Shown one piece after another: positions 1 to 5,100 of a stretch of DNA of 7,612 nucleotides (within the stretch, counting starts at the first letter, position 1; each line of letters begins with the position of its first letter). A program made the position numbers and the translations under genes. The DNA lies in assembly GCA_022360235.1 (NCBI GenBank), contig JAKSDE010000406.1, positions 1 to 7,612 on the forward strand. The letters run 5' to 3'. A model generated the notes under the pieces. It saw only the letters and a list, made by a program, of their open reading frames with translations. It had not been told where the DNA came from and did no database searches. The stretch is from Cytophagales bacterium. Its GTDB lineage: Bacteria > Bacteroidota > Bacteroidia > Cytophagales > Amoebophilaceae.

Positions 1-111
1 GATTTCTGGCCATGCTGCTACCCAAGCTACAGGTTTTGGACTTTTAACCTGGCAGGTCTATCTCCTGCTGAAAATACCAGCCTTTGCTGGACACACAACC
101 CGGAACTCAGA
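1..111 (+). repeat. Left arm of 111-bp long inverted repeat
   Basis: This stretch matches the reverse complement of 7462-7572 at 109 of 111 positions; the only differences are at 37 and 100. The match may continue left of the window, while at its inner edge it stops at 111. It contains a small hairpin (CCAGC-CTTT-GCTGG, 81-94). Its inner end carries two units of the heptamer that forms the array at 1001-1070, here on the minus strand. A reading frame stays open through it on the plus strand (includes '...KIPAFAGHTTRN'), but no start codon is visible, so it is annotated as a dispersed repeat and not a gene. Confidence 0.9.
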
Positions 112-114
112 ACT

Positions 115-139
115 TAGCCTGCTGCCAAACGCATCAAAA
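115..139 (+). repeat. Half copy of the 76-bp MITE-like element
   Basis: About 20 of 24 bases match the left end of the full element at 1230-1305 (pattern TAG.CT.CTGC.AAACGCA.CAAAA). Only the left half is present; the rest has been lost or replaced. It lies directly inside the inverted-repeat arm and downstream of the exonuclease gene. Confidence 0.5.
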
Positions 140-158
140 ATAGAACCATCGAGTGTTA

Positions 159-172
159 TTAAGGGGCGACTA
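159..172. repeat. 14-bp motif shared with IS remnant end
   Basis: TTAAGGGGCGACTA occurs here and again at 1439-1452, where it forms the presumed outer end of the IS5-type remnant. Here its last three bases are the stop codon of the exonuclease gene (TAG on the minus strand). The leading TAA resembles the TNA target used by IS5/IS1031-type elements. A 14-base identity is short, so chance or independent origin is possible. Confidence 0.45.
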
Positions 173-967
173 CCTATATTTCAACTTTATCTGGGTCAAC
201 TTTCGTTTTGTGTCTAGTGGAAAATCACTCTGCATCATCCAATCATAATACGTAGGCTCGTCCTTTAAAACTTGGCTGACAAGTTTGTTTTTATGTTTAC
301 CAAAATTAAATACCTCCCTACCTTCCTCATTGTAGGTCATTCTTCCGGCAAAGTCAATCATCGTAGAGGTTGTTAACTCGTGGAGTTTTTTCATGTCATT
401 TTTAATGGTACCCACCTTATTACCGGAAATATCGGTTACAGTAGCACCTTCATAACGCGCTACTTGTGCTTCTAATATCTCTACGGTAGCCAGGGTATCT
501 ACCATAGCACTGTGTGCCCCTGCTAGTGTTTTGTTACAATAAAATTGATAAGCAGATGAAAGATTTCTTTTCTCCATCAAATGGAAAATCTTCTGTGTAT
601 CGATCAGCTTTCTATGTGCTGTTTTGAAATCTACCTTTGCTCTTAAAAATTCTTCCACCAACATGGGAATATCAAAACGTAAAATATTAAAGCCAGCAAG
701 ATCACACCCTTCTAAAAATTTGGCTAAACTTTTAGCAATCATTTTAAAAGTGGGAGCATCTTTGACATCTTCATCGTAAATACCATGGAGAAGACTCGAT
801 TCTGGGGGAATGGGGATAGTAGGATTTACTTTTTTAGTAAACGTTGTCCTTTCACCATTGGGCATCAATTGGACGATAGCCACTTCTACGATACGATCAT
901 GAATGACATTCGTACCTGTAGCTTCTAAGTCAAAAAAAGCAAGGGGATTTTTTAAGTTTAGTTTCAT
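170..967 (-). CDS. 3'-5' exonuclease, DEDDh (DnaQ/epsilon-like)
   Basis: The predicted product of 265 residues is a DnaQ-superfamily exonuclease that removes nucleotides from DNA 3' ends (RNA is possible), acting in the cytoplasm in proofreading or repair. The DEDDh catalytic set is complete: D13 and E15 in FFDLEATG, D99 in NILRFDIPML, and H152 and D157 in HSAMVDTLAT. A C-terminal module at about residues 222-262 (FNFGKHKNK...YYDWMM) is typical of Bacteroidota versions annotated as polymerase III epsilon-like and resembles the small GKHKGK domain of exonuclease X relatives. The frame is open upstream to 1174, but that stretch is translated heptamer repeat and element sequence, so the start is placed at MKLNLKNPLAFFD, just before motif I. 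No clear Shine-Dalgarno is seen, as is common in this phylum. The stop falls in a motif shared with an IS end. Whether it is the replicative subunit or a stand-alone repair enzyme cannot be told. Confidence 0.9.
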   Translation of the reverse strand: MKLNLKNPLAFFDLEATGTNVIHDRIVEVAIVQLMPNGERTTFTKKVNPTIPIPPESSLLHGIYDEDVKDAPTFKMIAKSLAKFLEGCDLAGFNILRFDIPMLVEEFLRAKVDFKTAHRKLIDTQKIFHLMEKRNLSSAYQFYCNKTLAGAHSAMVDTLATVEILEAQVARYEGATVTDISGNKVGTIKNDMKKLHELTTSTMIDFAGRMTYNEEGREVFNFGKHKNKLVSQVLKDEPTYYDWMMQSDFPLDTKRKLTQIKLKYR

Positions 968-1000
968 ACAGTGTTGAGACTCGTGTTTTGTAATTAAATA

Positions 1001-1070
1001 GTTCCGGGTTCTGAGTTCCGAGTTCTGAGTTCTGAGTTCTAAGTTCCGAGTTCCGAGTTCTGAGTTCCGA
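1001..1070 (+). repeat. Tandem heptamer array, 10 x GTTCYGA
   Basis: Exactly ten 7-bp units run without gaps. The consensus is GTTCYGA: five units have C at position 5 and five have T, the first unit ends in GG, and one ends in AA. Because 7 is not a multiple of 3, the array codes for a 7-residue periodic peptide (NSELRTQ/R type) in an upstream extension of the exonuclease frame; this looks like accidental coding. Related units lie at the inner edges of both inverted-repeat arms (about 102-115 and 7464-7476). There are no spacers, so it is not a CRISPR array. Confidence 0.9.
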
Positions 1071-1072
1071 TA

Positions 1073-1200
1073 GGGGACTGTAGAAAACACGCCTTTCCCC
1101 GTCAAAAAGTTGCTCGATAGACCTCCTTGACCGTATTTGAATATAAGCGGGTAAAAAATGACTAAATTAAGCAATTCCTGCCTAGTTTTCTACAGCCCCC
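1073..1200. mobile_element. 128-bp non-autonomous element with 16-bp inverted ends
   Basis: The left end, GGGGACTGTAGAAAAC (1073-1088), is the inverse of 1185-1200, GTTTTCTACAGCCCCC, at 15 of 16 positions. The 96-bp interior has no recognisable gene. The same terminal motif (GGGGCTGTAGAA) recurs at 2863, 2959 and 3583. No matching target duplication is visible at its flanks, so it may be an old insertion or an internally deleted IS. It directly abuts the heptamer array. Confidence 0.6.
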
Positions 1201-1229
1201 CTGAACGCCATTTTTCAAAGGCGGATCTT

Positions 1230-1305
1230 AGACTACTGCAAAACGCACCAAAATCCTCTCATATAGCCTATAAAGAAGGGATTTAACCTAGTTTTGCAAC
1301 AGTCT
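1230..1305. mobile_element. 76-bp MITE-like element, copy A
   Basis: This is a full-length copy of the family that also occurs at 4941-5016, with the same length. The ends are inverted repeats (AGACTACTGCAAAA against the inverse of TTTTGCAACAGTCT, two mismatches). The interior shares CATATAGCC.ATAAAG and ACCTAGTTTTGCAACAGTCT with the other copy. An internal inverted repeat (AAATCC/GGATTT) could fold into a hairpin. Its flanks (TTA and TCG) do not match, so no target duplication remains. Confidence 0.7.
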
Positions 1306-1442
1306 CGAAGCTATCTATTTTTTTGCAAGGTTTTGTAGTGCCATAAAGGTTTTTCTTGCAAATATTGCTGCGCTATACATAAGTTTTTGTGAGCTAAGAT
1401 AGGCATTTTAAGTATAAAAACACAGTATTTAATACTTGTTAA

Positions 1443-1651
1443 GGGGCGACTATGTAGAAAAAAGAAAGACAAAACACACTTTTCTTAGGGCATGTGGACT
1501 TTCACTTTAACCCTACTAATATTCCTGCAATCGTTAACCTAAGCAAAAAACTCTCGGCAAGCTTATCGTAGCACGTAGCCACTCTGCAAAAATGTTTAAG
1601 TTTACTCAACATACGTGCAATCAAGTTACGCTGTTTATACAATGATGTGCC
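1443..1651 (-). pseudogene. IS5-type transposase remnant (3' end)
   Basis: A minus-strand frame of 49 codons ending in TGA at 1502-1504 reads ...LYKQRNLIARMLSKLKHF..VATCYDKLAESF. This is the C-terminal signature of IS5-family DDE transposases, where RN.IERMF.RLK...R.ATRYDKLA..F is usual. The position normally holding the catalytic Glu is Ala here (LIARM), and the N-terminal portion with the two Asp residues is absent, so the remnant is dead. About 60 bp of IS tail follows, ending at 1443 with GGGGCGACTA next to a TAA that may be the original target site. The remnant starts immediately after, and in the same frame as, the sigma factor stop codon. Family assignment is from memory of the motif, not a database search. 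Confidence 0.75.
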
Positions 1652-2254
1652 TTAATTTTTCTTTTTTTGTCTTTTATCTTTGTATCCCATCGCTTTGCCA
1701 TAGGCCTGTAATTTTTCTTTTAAAGCATTTCTAGCCCGATGTAATCTAGAGCGCACTGTACCAATGGGTACATCTAAAATTTTAGCAATCTCTTTGTAAG
1801 TAAACCCTTCTAGATCACTTAAAATGATTATAGTACGAAAATCAATAGGTAGCGCATTGAGGGCGATGGCTACTTCGTCATCTACTAAATCTTTCAACAC
1901 TTCTACTGCCAAATTCTTACTTAACCCTTCTGCTTTATCAGCAATATTATAGTAAATACTTCCTTCTTGATAATCAACCTTCGAAGGCGCCCTTTGCTGT
2001 TTCCTAAATTCATTAATAAATGTATTTTTCAATATCCGAAACAACCATGCCTTCGCATTAGTGCCTCGCTCAAATGAGGTGATAAACCGAAACGCCTTGA
2101 GGAGTGTTTCTTGAACTAGATCTCTTGCTTCCTCTACATTAGGCTTCAAGCTATATGCAAAGTTGTATATAGCCTCAATGTGAGGTAAAAATTCATTATC
2201 AAATATTTCTTGCTTTTCCTTTTCAGAATATCTTTTTTGCTTATTTTGCTTCAT
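1652..2254 (-). CDS. RNA polymerase ECF-type sigma-70 factor
   Basis: The 200-residue product has the two-domain layout of an ECF sigma factor, which directs core RNA polymerase to alternative promoters. Region 2 spans about residues 20-90, with the core-binding and -10 recognition segment DLVQETLLKAFRF (45-57) followed by AKAWLFRILKNTFINEFRK (67-85). Region 4 spans about 135-182, with a helix-turn-helix at about 153-175 (YKEIAKILDVPIGTVRSRLHRAR) for the -35 element. The tail is strongly basic (KDKRQKKKN). No gene resembling an anti-sigma factor lies next to it: downstream is a transposase remnant and upstream is a divergent DksA-like gene. Its signal and regulon therefore cannot be inferred. 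The start at 2254 gives the full region 2; its leader carries a GAGACTGTAAAA-like motif (2261-2272) reminiscent of the nearby element ends. Confidence 0.92.
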   Translation of the reverse strand: MKQNKQKRYSEKEKQEIFDNEFLPHIEAIYNFAYSLKPNVEEARDLVQETLLKAFRFITSFERGTNAKAWLFRILKNTFINEFRKQQRAPSKVDYQEGSIYYNIADKAEGLSKNLAVEVLKDLVDDEVAIALNALPIDFRTIIILSDLEGFTYKEIAKILDVPIGTVRSRLHRARNALKEKLQAYGKAMGYKDKRQKKKN

Positions 2255-2443
2255 CTAAGAGAGACTGTAAAAAATTTAAGGGGATATGACTGAAATTTTC
2301 ACGCAACTTTTGATAAAATTATAGAGAAAATATTTTTATAATTACCAAAGTAAGTTTAGATAGAACTATTTTTTCTTTACATACTGTGAAATTTACATAT
2401 TTTTATAATAAGCTATCTCAATAATTAATTGACAAAGTATCTA

Positions 2444-2472
2444 TTGACAATAACCGTGTAAGCTTTTAAAAT
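2444..2472 (+). promoter_or_regulatory. Candidate sigma-70 promoter of the DksA-like gene
   Basis: A perfect TTGACA (2444-2449) is separated by 17 bases from TAAAAT (2467-2472), five of six to TATAAT. Transcription would begin near 2479, leaving a leader of about 16 bases. A second TTGACA lies at 2429-2434. The Bacteroidota primary sigma usually prefers TTTG/TAnnTTTG, so the match to the E. coli-type consensus may be partly chance in this AT-rich 240-bp divergent region (2255-2494). Confidence 0.4.
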
Positions 2473-2494
2473 CGCTCGATAAAAAAATAAAATC

Positions 2495-2872
2495 ATGAAA
2501 AAAGCCGATCAAAAAAAGTATTCTCTTAAAGAATTAAAAGAATTTGAAAAAATTATCCTTAAAAAATTGGTAAGGGCAAAAGGCGAATTAAAATTTATTA
2601 AAGAAGCGTTAAGTAGAAAGAATGACAATCGCACTGAGATGAGCATTAAAATGCTTGAAGACAGTGTTGATACAGCGGAAAAAGAAAATTTGAGTCAGTT
2701 AGCAGCAAGACAACAAAAGTTTATTGCCCAATTAGAAAGTGCGTTGGTGAGAATCAAAAATGGTACGTATGGTATTTGTGTCGACACGGGTAATCTGATT
2801 CGTAAAGAAAGACTAAAAGCAGTACCGCACACTATGCATTCTATTGCTGCAAAATTGAATAAGGGGCTGTAG
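2495..2872 (+). CDS. TraR/DksA-family transcription regulator, cysteine-poor
   Basis: The 125-residue product belongs to the DksA/TraR family, whose members insert a coiled coil into the RNA polymerase secondary channel and modulate initiation. A lysine-rich N-terminal half (about 10-85) is helical and contains DSVDTA (56-61), which fits the DxxDxA tip motif that is functionally essential in DksA. The C-terminal part, GTYGICVDTGNLI...RLKAVPH (90-112), has the fold signature of the zinc finger, but only C95 remains of the four cysteines, so zinc binding is unlikely. From family knowledge, Bacteroidota homologues often lack several of these cysteines. The last codons (GGG CTG TAG) lie in the terminal repeat of the 97-bp element that follows, so the native C-terminus probably differed slightly. 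It may share a transcript with scpB, 104 bp downstream. Confidence 0.88.
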   Translation: MKKADQKKYSLKELKEFEKIILKKLVRAKGELKFIKEALSRKNDNRTEMSIKMLEDSVDTAEKENLSQLAARQQKFIAQLESALVRIKNGTYGICVDTGNLIRKERLKAVPHTMHSIAAKLNKGL

Positions 2873-2959
2873 AATTTAAAAAAATTCTATCAAATTATAA
2901 GCCTTTATTGACTTTCAAAGGAGACTTTTAGAAAAATTAGGGAAGCTTTCTACAGGCCC
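2863..2959. mobile_element. 97-bp element inserted at the DksA-like 3' end
   Basis: The ends are inverted: GGGGCTGTAGAA (2863-2874) against the inverse of TTCTACAGGCCC (2948-2959), 11 of 12. The element is flanked by identical AATAA on both sides (2858-2862 and 2960-2964), which looks like a target duplication; its core TAA fits the TNA target of IS5/IS1031-type elements. No coding sequence is seen inside. It carries the stop codon of the upstream gene (2870-2872) and ends 17 bp before the scpB start. AATAA is a simple sequence in an AT-rich region, so chance is not excluded. Confidence 0.6.
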
Positions 2960-2976
2960 AATAAAGATGAAAACTT

Positions 2977-3555
2977 ATGCTAGAACGACATATCGAAGCT
3001 TTAATTTTTAGTGCAACCTCTCCTATTTCAAAGGTTGAATTACAAAAGTGTCTTTCTGATGCATTGAAAGCACCTGTGAACGAAGCAGCCATAGAAGAAG
3101 CACTTACTCACCTTTTAGCTAAGTATGAAGATGAACAATACTCTTTTCAAATATTTCATTTGGGAGGGGGATATCAATTTTTAACCAAGGCTTCCTATCA
3201 ACCCATAATTACAAGCCTGCTCAAGCAATACGCCAAAAAGAGATTGTCAACAGCTACTTTAGAAACGCTGGCGATTATTACTTACAAGCAGCCTATTACA
3301 AAAACAGAAATAGAACAAATTCGTGGGGTAGGATGCGATTATACGATCCAAAAATTATTAGAAAAGGAACTTATTCAAATCAAAGGAAAAGCTGAAGCCC
3401 TGGGGAAACCGATCTTGTATGGTACTTCTCCAAAATTCTTAGCTTATTTGGGCATCAATGATTTAAAAGATTTACCAACACCCAAAGATTTTAGCAAAGA
3501 ATACCAAGAAATCGGACAAGAAAAAAAGAAGGGATATAGCCTAGTTTTGCAATAG
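2977..3555 (+). CDS. scpB: Segregation and condensation protein B (ScpB)
   Basis: The 192-residue product is ScpB, the winged-helix subunit that with ScpA (kleisin) and Smc forms the bacterial condensin that compacts and segregates chromosomes. The N-terminal winged helix begins LERHIEALIFSATSPISKVEL. The second carries the family hallmark ATLETLAIITYKQPITKTEIEQIRGV (about 97-122), followed by GKPILYGTSPKFLAYLGI, the usual end of the core. The start at 2977 fits the family N-terminus; the ATG at 2967 is in another frame that closes quickly. scpA is not adjacent. The last codons (KKKGYSLVLQ and the stop) are read from a half copy of the 76-bp element, so the tail beyond the core is probably acquired and not conserved. 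The gene is bracketed by a 24-bp imperfect inverted repeat (2863-2886 and 3560-3583). Confidence 0.93.
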   Translation: MLERHIEALIFSATSPISKVELQKCLSDALKAPVNEAAIEEALTHLLAKYEDEQYSFQIFHLGGGYQFLTKASYQPIITSLLKQYAKKRLSTATLETLAIITYKQPITKTEIEQIRGVGCDYTIQKLLEKELIQIKGKAEALGKPILYGTSPKFLAYLGINDLKDLPTPKDFSKEYQEIGQEKKKGYSLVLQ

Positions 3556-3559
3556 TCTC
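3526..3559. repeat. Half copy of the 76-bp element at the scpB 3' end
   Basis: This matches 1272-1305 of full copy A at 31 of 34 positions and covers the right half of the element, including the terminal TTTTGCAATAGTCT. The left half is not seen. The scpB stop codon (TAG, 3553-3555) is inside it, created where the other copies read CAACAG. Confidence 0.65.
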
Positions 3560-3583
3560 AATTTTTTAAGATTCTACAGCCCC
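3560..3583. repeat. 24-bp inverted repeat downstream of scpB
   Basis: The reverse complement of this stretch matches 2863-2886 at 22 of 24 positions (GGGGCTGTAGAAT then an A-rich run). Together the two copies bracket scpB in a 721-bp unit. It is probably a solitary end of the same element family that lies upstream of scpB. Confidence 0.6.
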
Positions 3584-3595
3584 CAAAATAGTTTG

Positions 3596-3669
3596 TGCGC
3601 TCGGAAGGACTCGAACCCTCAACTTTCGGAGCCGAAATCCGACGTTCTATCCAATTGAACTACGAGCGC
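3596..3669 (-). tRNA. tRNA-Arg (anticodon UCG)
   Basis: A 74-nt cloverleaf can be folded by eye on the minus strand. The acceptor is GCGCTCG/CGAGCGC with discriminator A, the D stem is GTTC/GAAC, the anticodon stem is TCGGA/TCCGA with loop TTTCGGC, and the T arm is GAGGG-TTCGAGT-CCTTC. The anticodon TCG (UCG) reads arginine CGA and, by wobble, other CGN codons. The 3' CCA is not encoded and would be added after transcription. It sits 21 bp downstream of sucC on the same strand, so it may be processed from a shared transcript; no own promoter or terminator is evident. Confidence 0.95.
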
Positions 3670-3690
3670 TTAGTCTACCACAAAGCTTGC

Positions 3691-4884
3691 TCACGCATGA
3701 AGAGCTTTTTTAACTCGCTCAGCAGCGTCTTTCAATAGAATTGCTGAATACACTTTTAAGCCAGCATCTTCAATAATTTGGGCTCCTTCTTCCGAGTGGG
3801 TACCTTGCAGTCGGACAATAATTGGTACCCCAATGTGGTCAATGTTTTTATAGGCTTCTACCACGCCGTTCGCTACGCGGTCGCAACGTACAATACCTCC
3901 AAAAATATTGATTAATATAGCCTTTACATGGGGATCTTTGAGGATAATTCTAAATCCATCCTCGACTGTTTTTGCACTGGCACTACCGCCCACATCTAAA
4001 AAGTTAGCTGGCGTTCCGCCAGAAAGCTTGATAATATCCATAGTGGCCATGGCTAACCCGGCGCCATTGACCATACACCCTACATTACCATCGAGTTTTA
4101 TATAATTGAGCCCTGATTGAGAAGCTTCTACTTCTAAAGGGTCTTCTTCTAGCGTATCTCTTAACGTAGCCAAGTCAGGATGGCGAAACAAAGCATTATC
4201 ATCTAAGTTTACTTTAGCATCTACTGCTAAAACTTTATCGTCAGAAGTTTTAAGGACAGGGTTGATCTCAAAAAGTGAAGCTTCTGTGCCTACATAAGCT
4301 TGGTAAAGATTTATAATAAACTTCACCATTTCTTTCAAGGCATGGGCCTGTAGCCCCAAGGCAAAAGCAACCTTCCTGGCTTGAAAAGGTTGTAAGCCAA
4401 TGGATGGGTCAACCCACTCTTTAATAATCTTTTCTGGCGTTTGGGCAGCTACTTCTTCGATATCCATTCCCCCTTCTGTAGAAGCCATGATCACAGGACA
4501 GGCCTTTGCTCTATCGAGAAGGATACTCACATAGTATTCTTGTGTTTCAGTAGGACCGGGGTAATACACATCTTCTGCAATAAGTACTTTGTGCACTTTC
4601 TTCCCTTTGGGCCCTGTTTGATGGGTTACTAACTGCTTGCCTAGGATTTGGCCTGATAGCGTCTTCACTTCATCAAAATTTTTGGCAAGTTTAACGCCTC
4701 CTCCTTTACCACGCCCCCCTGCATGAATCTGTGCCTTGATCACATACCATGCAGTGCCTGTCTCGCTATGAAGCTTTTGCGCAGCTGCTACGGCTTTTTC
4801 AGGGCTATCGACAACGATTCCTTCTTGAACCTTGACCTTGTATTTTTTTAAAATTTCTTTTGCCTGATACTCGTGTATGTTCAT
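3691..4884 (-). CDS. sucC: Succinate-CoA ligase (ADP-forming) beta subunit
   Basis: The 397-residue product is the beta subunit of succinyl-CoA synthetase, a cytoplasmic TCA-cycle enzyme that makes ATP or GTP from succinyl-CoA. The N-terminal ATP-grasp region begins with the hallmark MNIHEYQAKEILKKY. It carries the nucleotide-binding loop HAGGRGKGGG at 54-63. The C-terminal CoA-ligase domain shows NGAGLAMATMD (273-283), then FLDVGGSA, and FGGIVRCD (328-335), all intact. Length agrees with the family (about 390). The frame is open 16 codons further upstream, but family N-termini start at MNIHEYQ, so that start is used. The alpha subunit gene sucD is not adjacent; tRNA-Arg follows. Being intact, it suggests at least partial TCA function or substrate-level phosphorylation. 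Confidence 0.97.
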   Translation of the reverse strand: MNIHEYQAKEILKKYKVKVQEGIVVDSPEKAVAAAQKLHSETGTAWYVIKAQIHAGGRGKGGGVKLAKNFDEVKTLSGQILGKQLVTHQTGPKGKKVHKVLIAEDVYYPGPTETQEYYVSILLDRAKACPVIMASTEGGMDIEEVAAQTPEKIIKEWVDPSIGLQPFQARKVAFALGLQAHALKEMVKFIINLYQAYVGTEASLFEINPVLKTSDDKVLAVDAKVNLDDNALFRHPDLATLRDTLEEDPLEVEASQSGLNYIKLDGNVGCMVNGAGLAMATMDIIKLSGGTPANFLDVGGSASAKTVEDGFRIILKDPHVKAILINIFGGIVRCDRVANGVVEAYKNIDHIGVPIIVRLQGTHSEEGAQIIEDAGLKVYSAILLKDAAERVKKALHA

Positions 4885-4922
4885 GTTTTTTGCTTTTGGT
4901 ACGAAACTACGGCTTTTGCTGC

Positions 4923-4953
4923 TATATATCAAACATCATCAGACTGTTGTAAA
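4923..4953 (-). promoter_or_regulatory. Candidate sucC promoter overlapping a MITE end
   Basis: On the minus strand TTTACA (4948-4953) is followed after 19 bases by TATATA (4923-4928), giving a start near 4916 and a leader of about 30 bases. The -35-like hexamer lies inside the left terminal repeat of the 76-bp element. Spacing is slightly long and AT-rich DNA yields such matches by chance, so this is tentative. Confidence 0.3.
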
Positions 4954-5016
4954 AAGTATCAAAATACTCCCATATAGCCCATAAAGCAGGGGAGTGACCT
5001 AGTTTTGCAACAGTCT
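4941..5016. mobile_element. 76-bp MITE-like element, copy B, with TCA duplication
   Basis: This full copy has inverted ends (GACTGTTGTAAAA at 4942-4954 against the inverse of TTTTGCAACAGTC at 5003-5015, one mismatch). It is flanked by TCA on both sides (4939-4941 and 5016-5018), a TNA-type target duplication. Inside, AGTAT-CAAA-ATACT and ACTCCC/GGGAGT can form nested hairpins. It lies in the divergent sucC-lolD intergenic region and codes for nothing. Confidence 0.7.
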
Positions 5017-5029
5017 CATAATTTTATAG

Positions 5030-5061
5030 TTGCCTAGGTAGCATTTTTATTAGTATCATTG
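5030..5061 (+). promoter_or_regulatory. Candidate lolD promoter, Bacteroidota type
   Basis: TTG (5030-5032) is followed after 21 bases by TATCATTG (5054-5061), one mismatch from the Bacteroidota -7 consensus TAnnTTTG. It also fits TTGCCT-N18-TATCAT. A start near 5068 leaves a leader of about 33 bases before the lolD ATG. Confidence 0.4.
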
Positions 5062-5100
5062 TAAAGCCTAATGAAGCCAACGTAGTAATATTAGTAATCG

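Larger units (their letters stand above)
968..1651. other. Gene-free repeat graveyard
   Basis: This 684-bp stretch between the exonuclease start and the sigma factor stop holds no intact gene. In order it contains a heptamer array (1001-1070), a 128-bp element with terminal inverted repeats (1073-1200), a 76-bp MITE-like element (1230-1305), a short open frame of 30 codons on the minus strand (1315-1407, unrecognised), and a decayed IS5-type 3' end (1443-1651). About 30 bp between the two elements (1201-1229) and roughly 1408-1442 have no assignment. The exonuclease promoter should lie just upstream of 967, but I could not pick one with confidence. Confidence 0.75.

Noticed and set aside
1001..1070. 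CRISPR array
   Set aside because: The units are 7 bp and contiguous, with no spacers and no cas genes.
968..1174. N-terminal extension of the exonuclease frame (69 codons)
   Set aside because: It is translated from a mobile-element end and the heptamer array, giving a periodic NSELRT peptide. The conserved exonuclease domain starts at the internal Met at 967.
1315..1407. Short minus-strand frame (includes IFARKTFMALQNLAKK)
   Set aside because: It has 30 codons and no reliable start, and lies between IS fragments. It could be another transposase tail, but I cannot assign a family.
2330..2409. 13-bp direct repeat ATATTTTTATAAT (2330-2342 and 2397-2409)
   Set aside because: It lies in a very AT-rich intergenic region where such a match can arise by chance, and no operator-like symmetry is visible.
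3908..4105. Plus-strand frame opposite sucC
   Set aside because: It is an antisense shadow of a well-conserved coding region; the same applies to 4441-4632.
4885..4932. 16-codon upstream extension of sucC
   Set aside because: SucC proteins begin at MNIHEYQAK; the extra residues have no family support.
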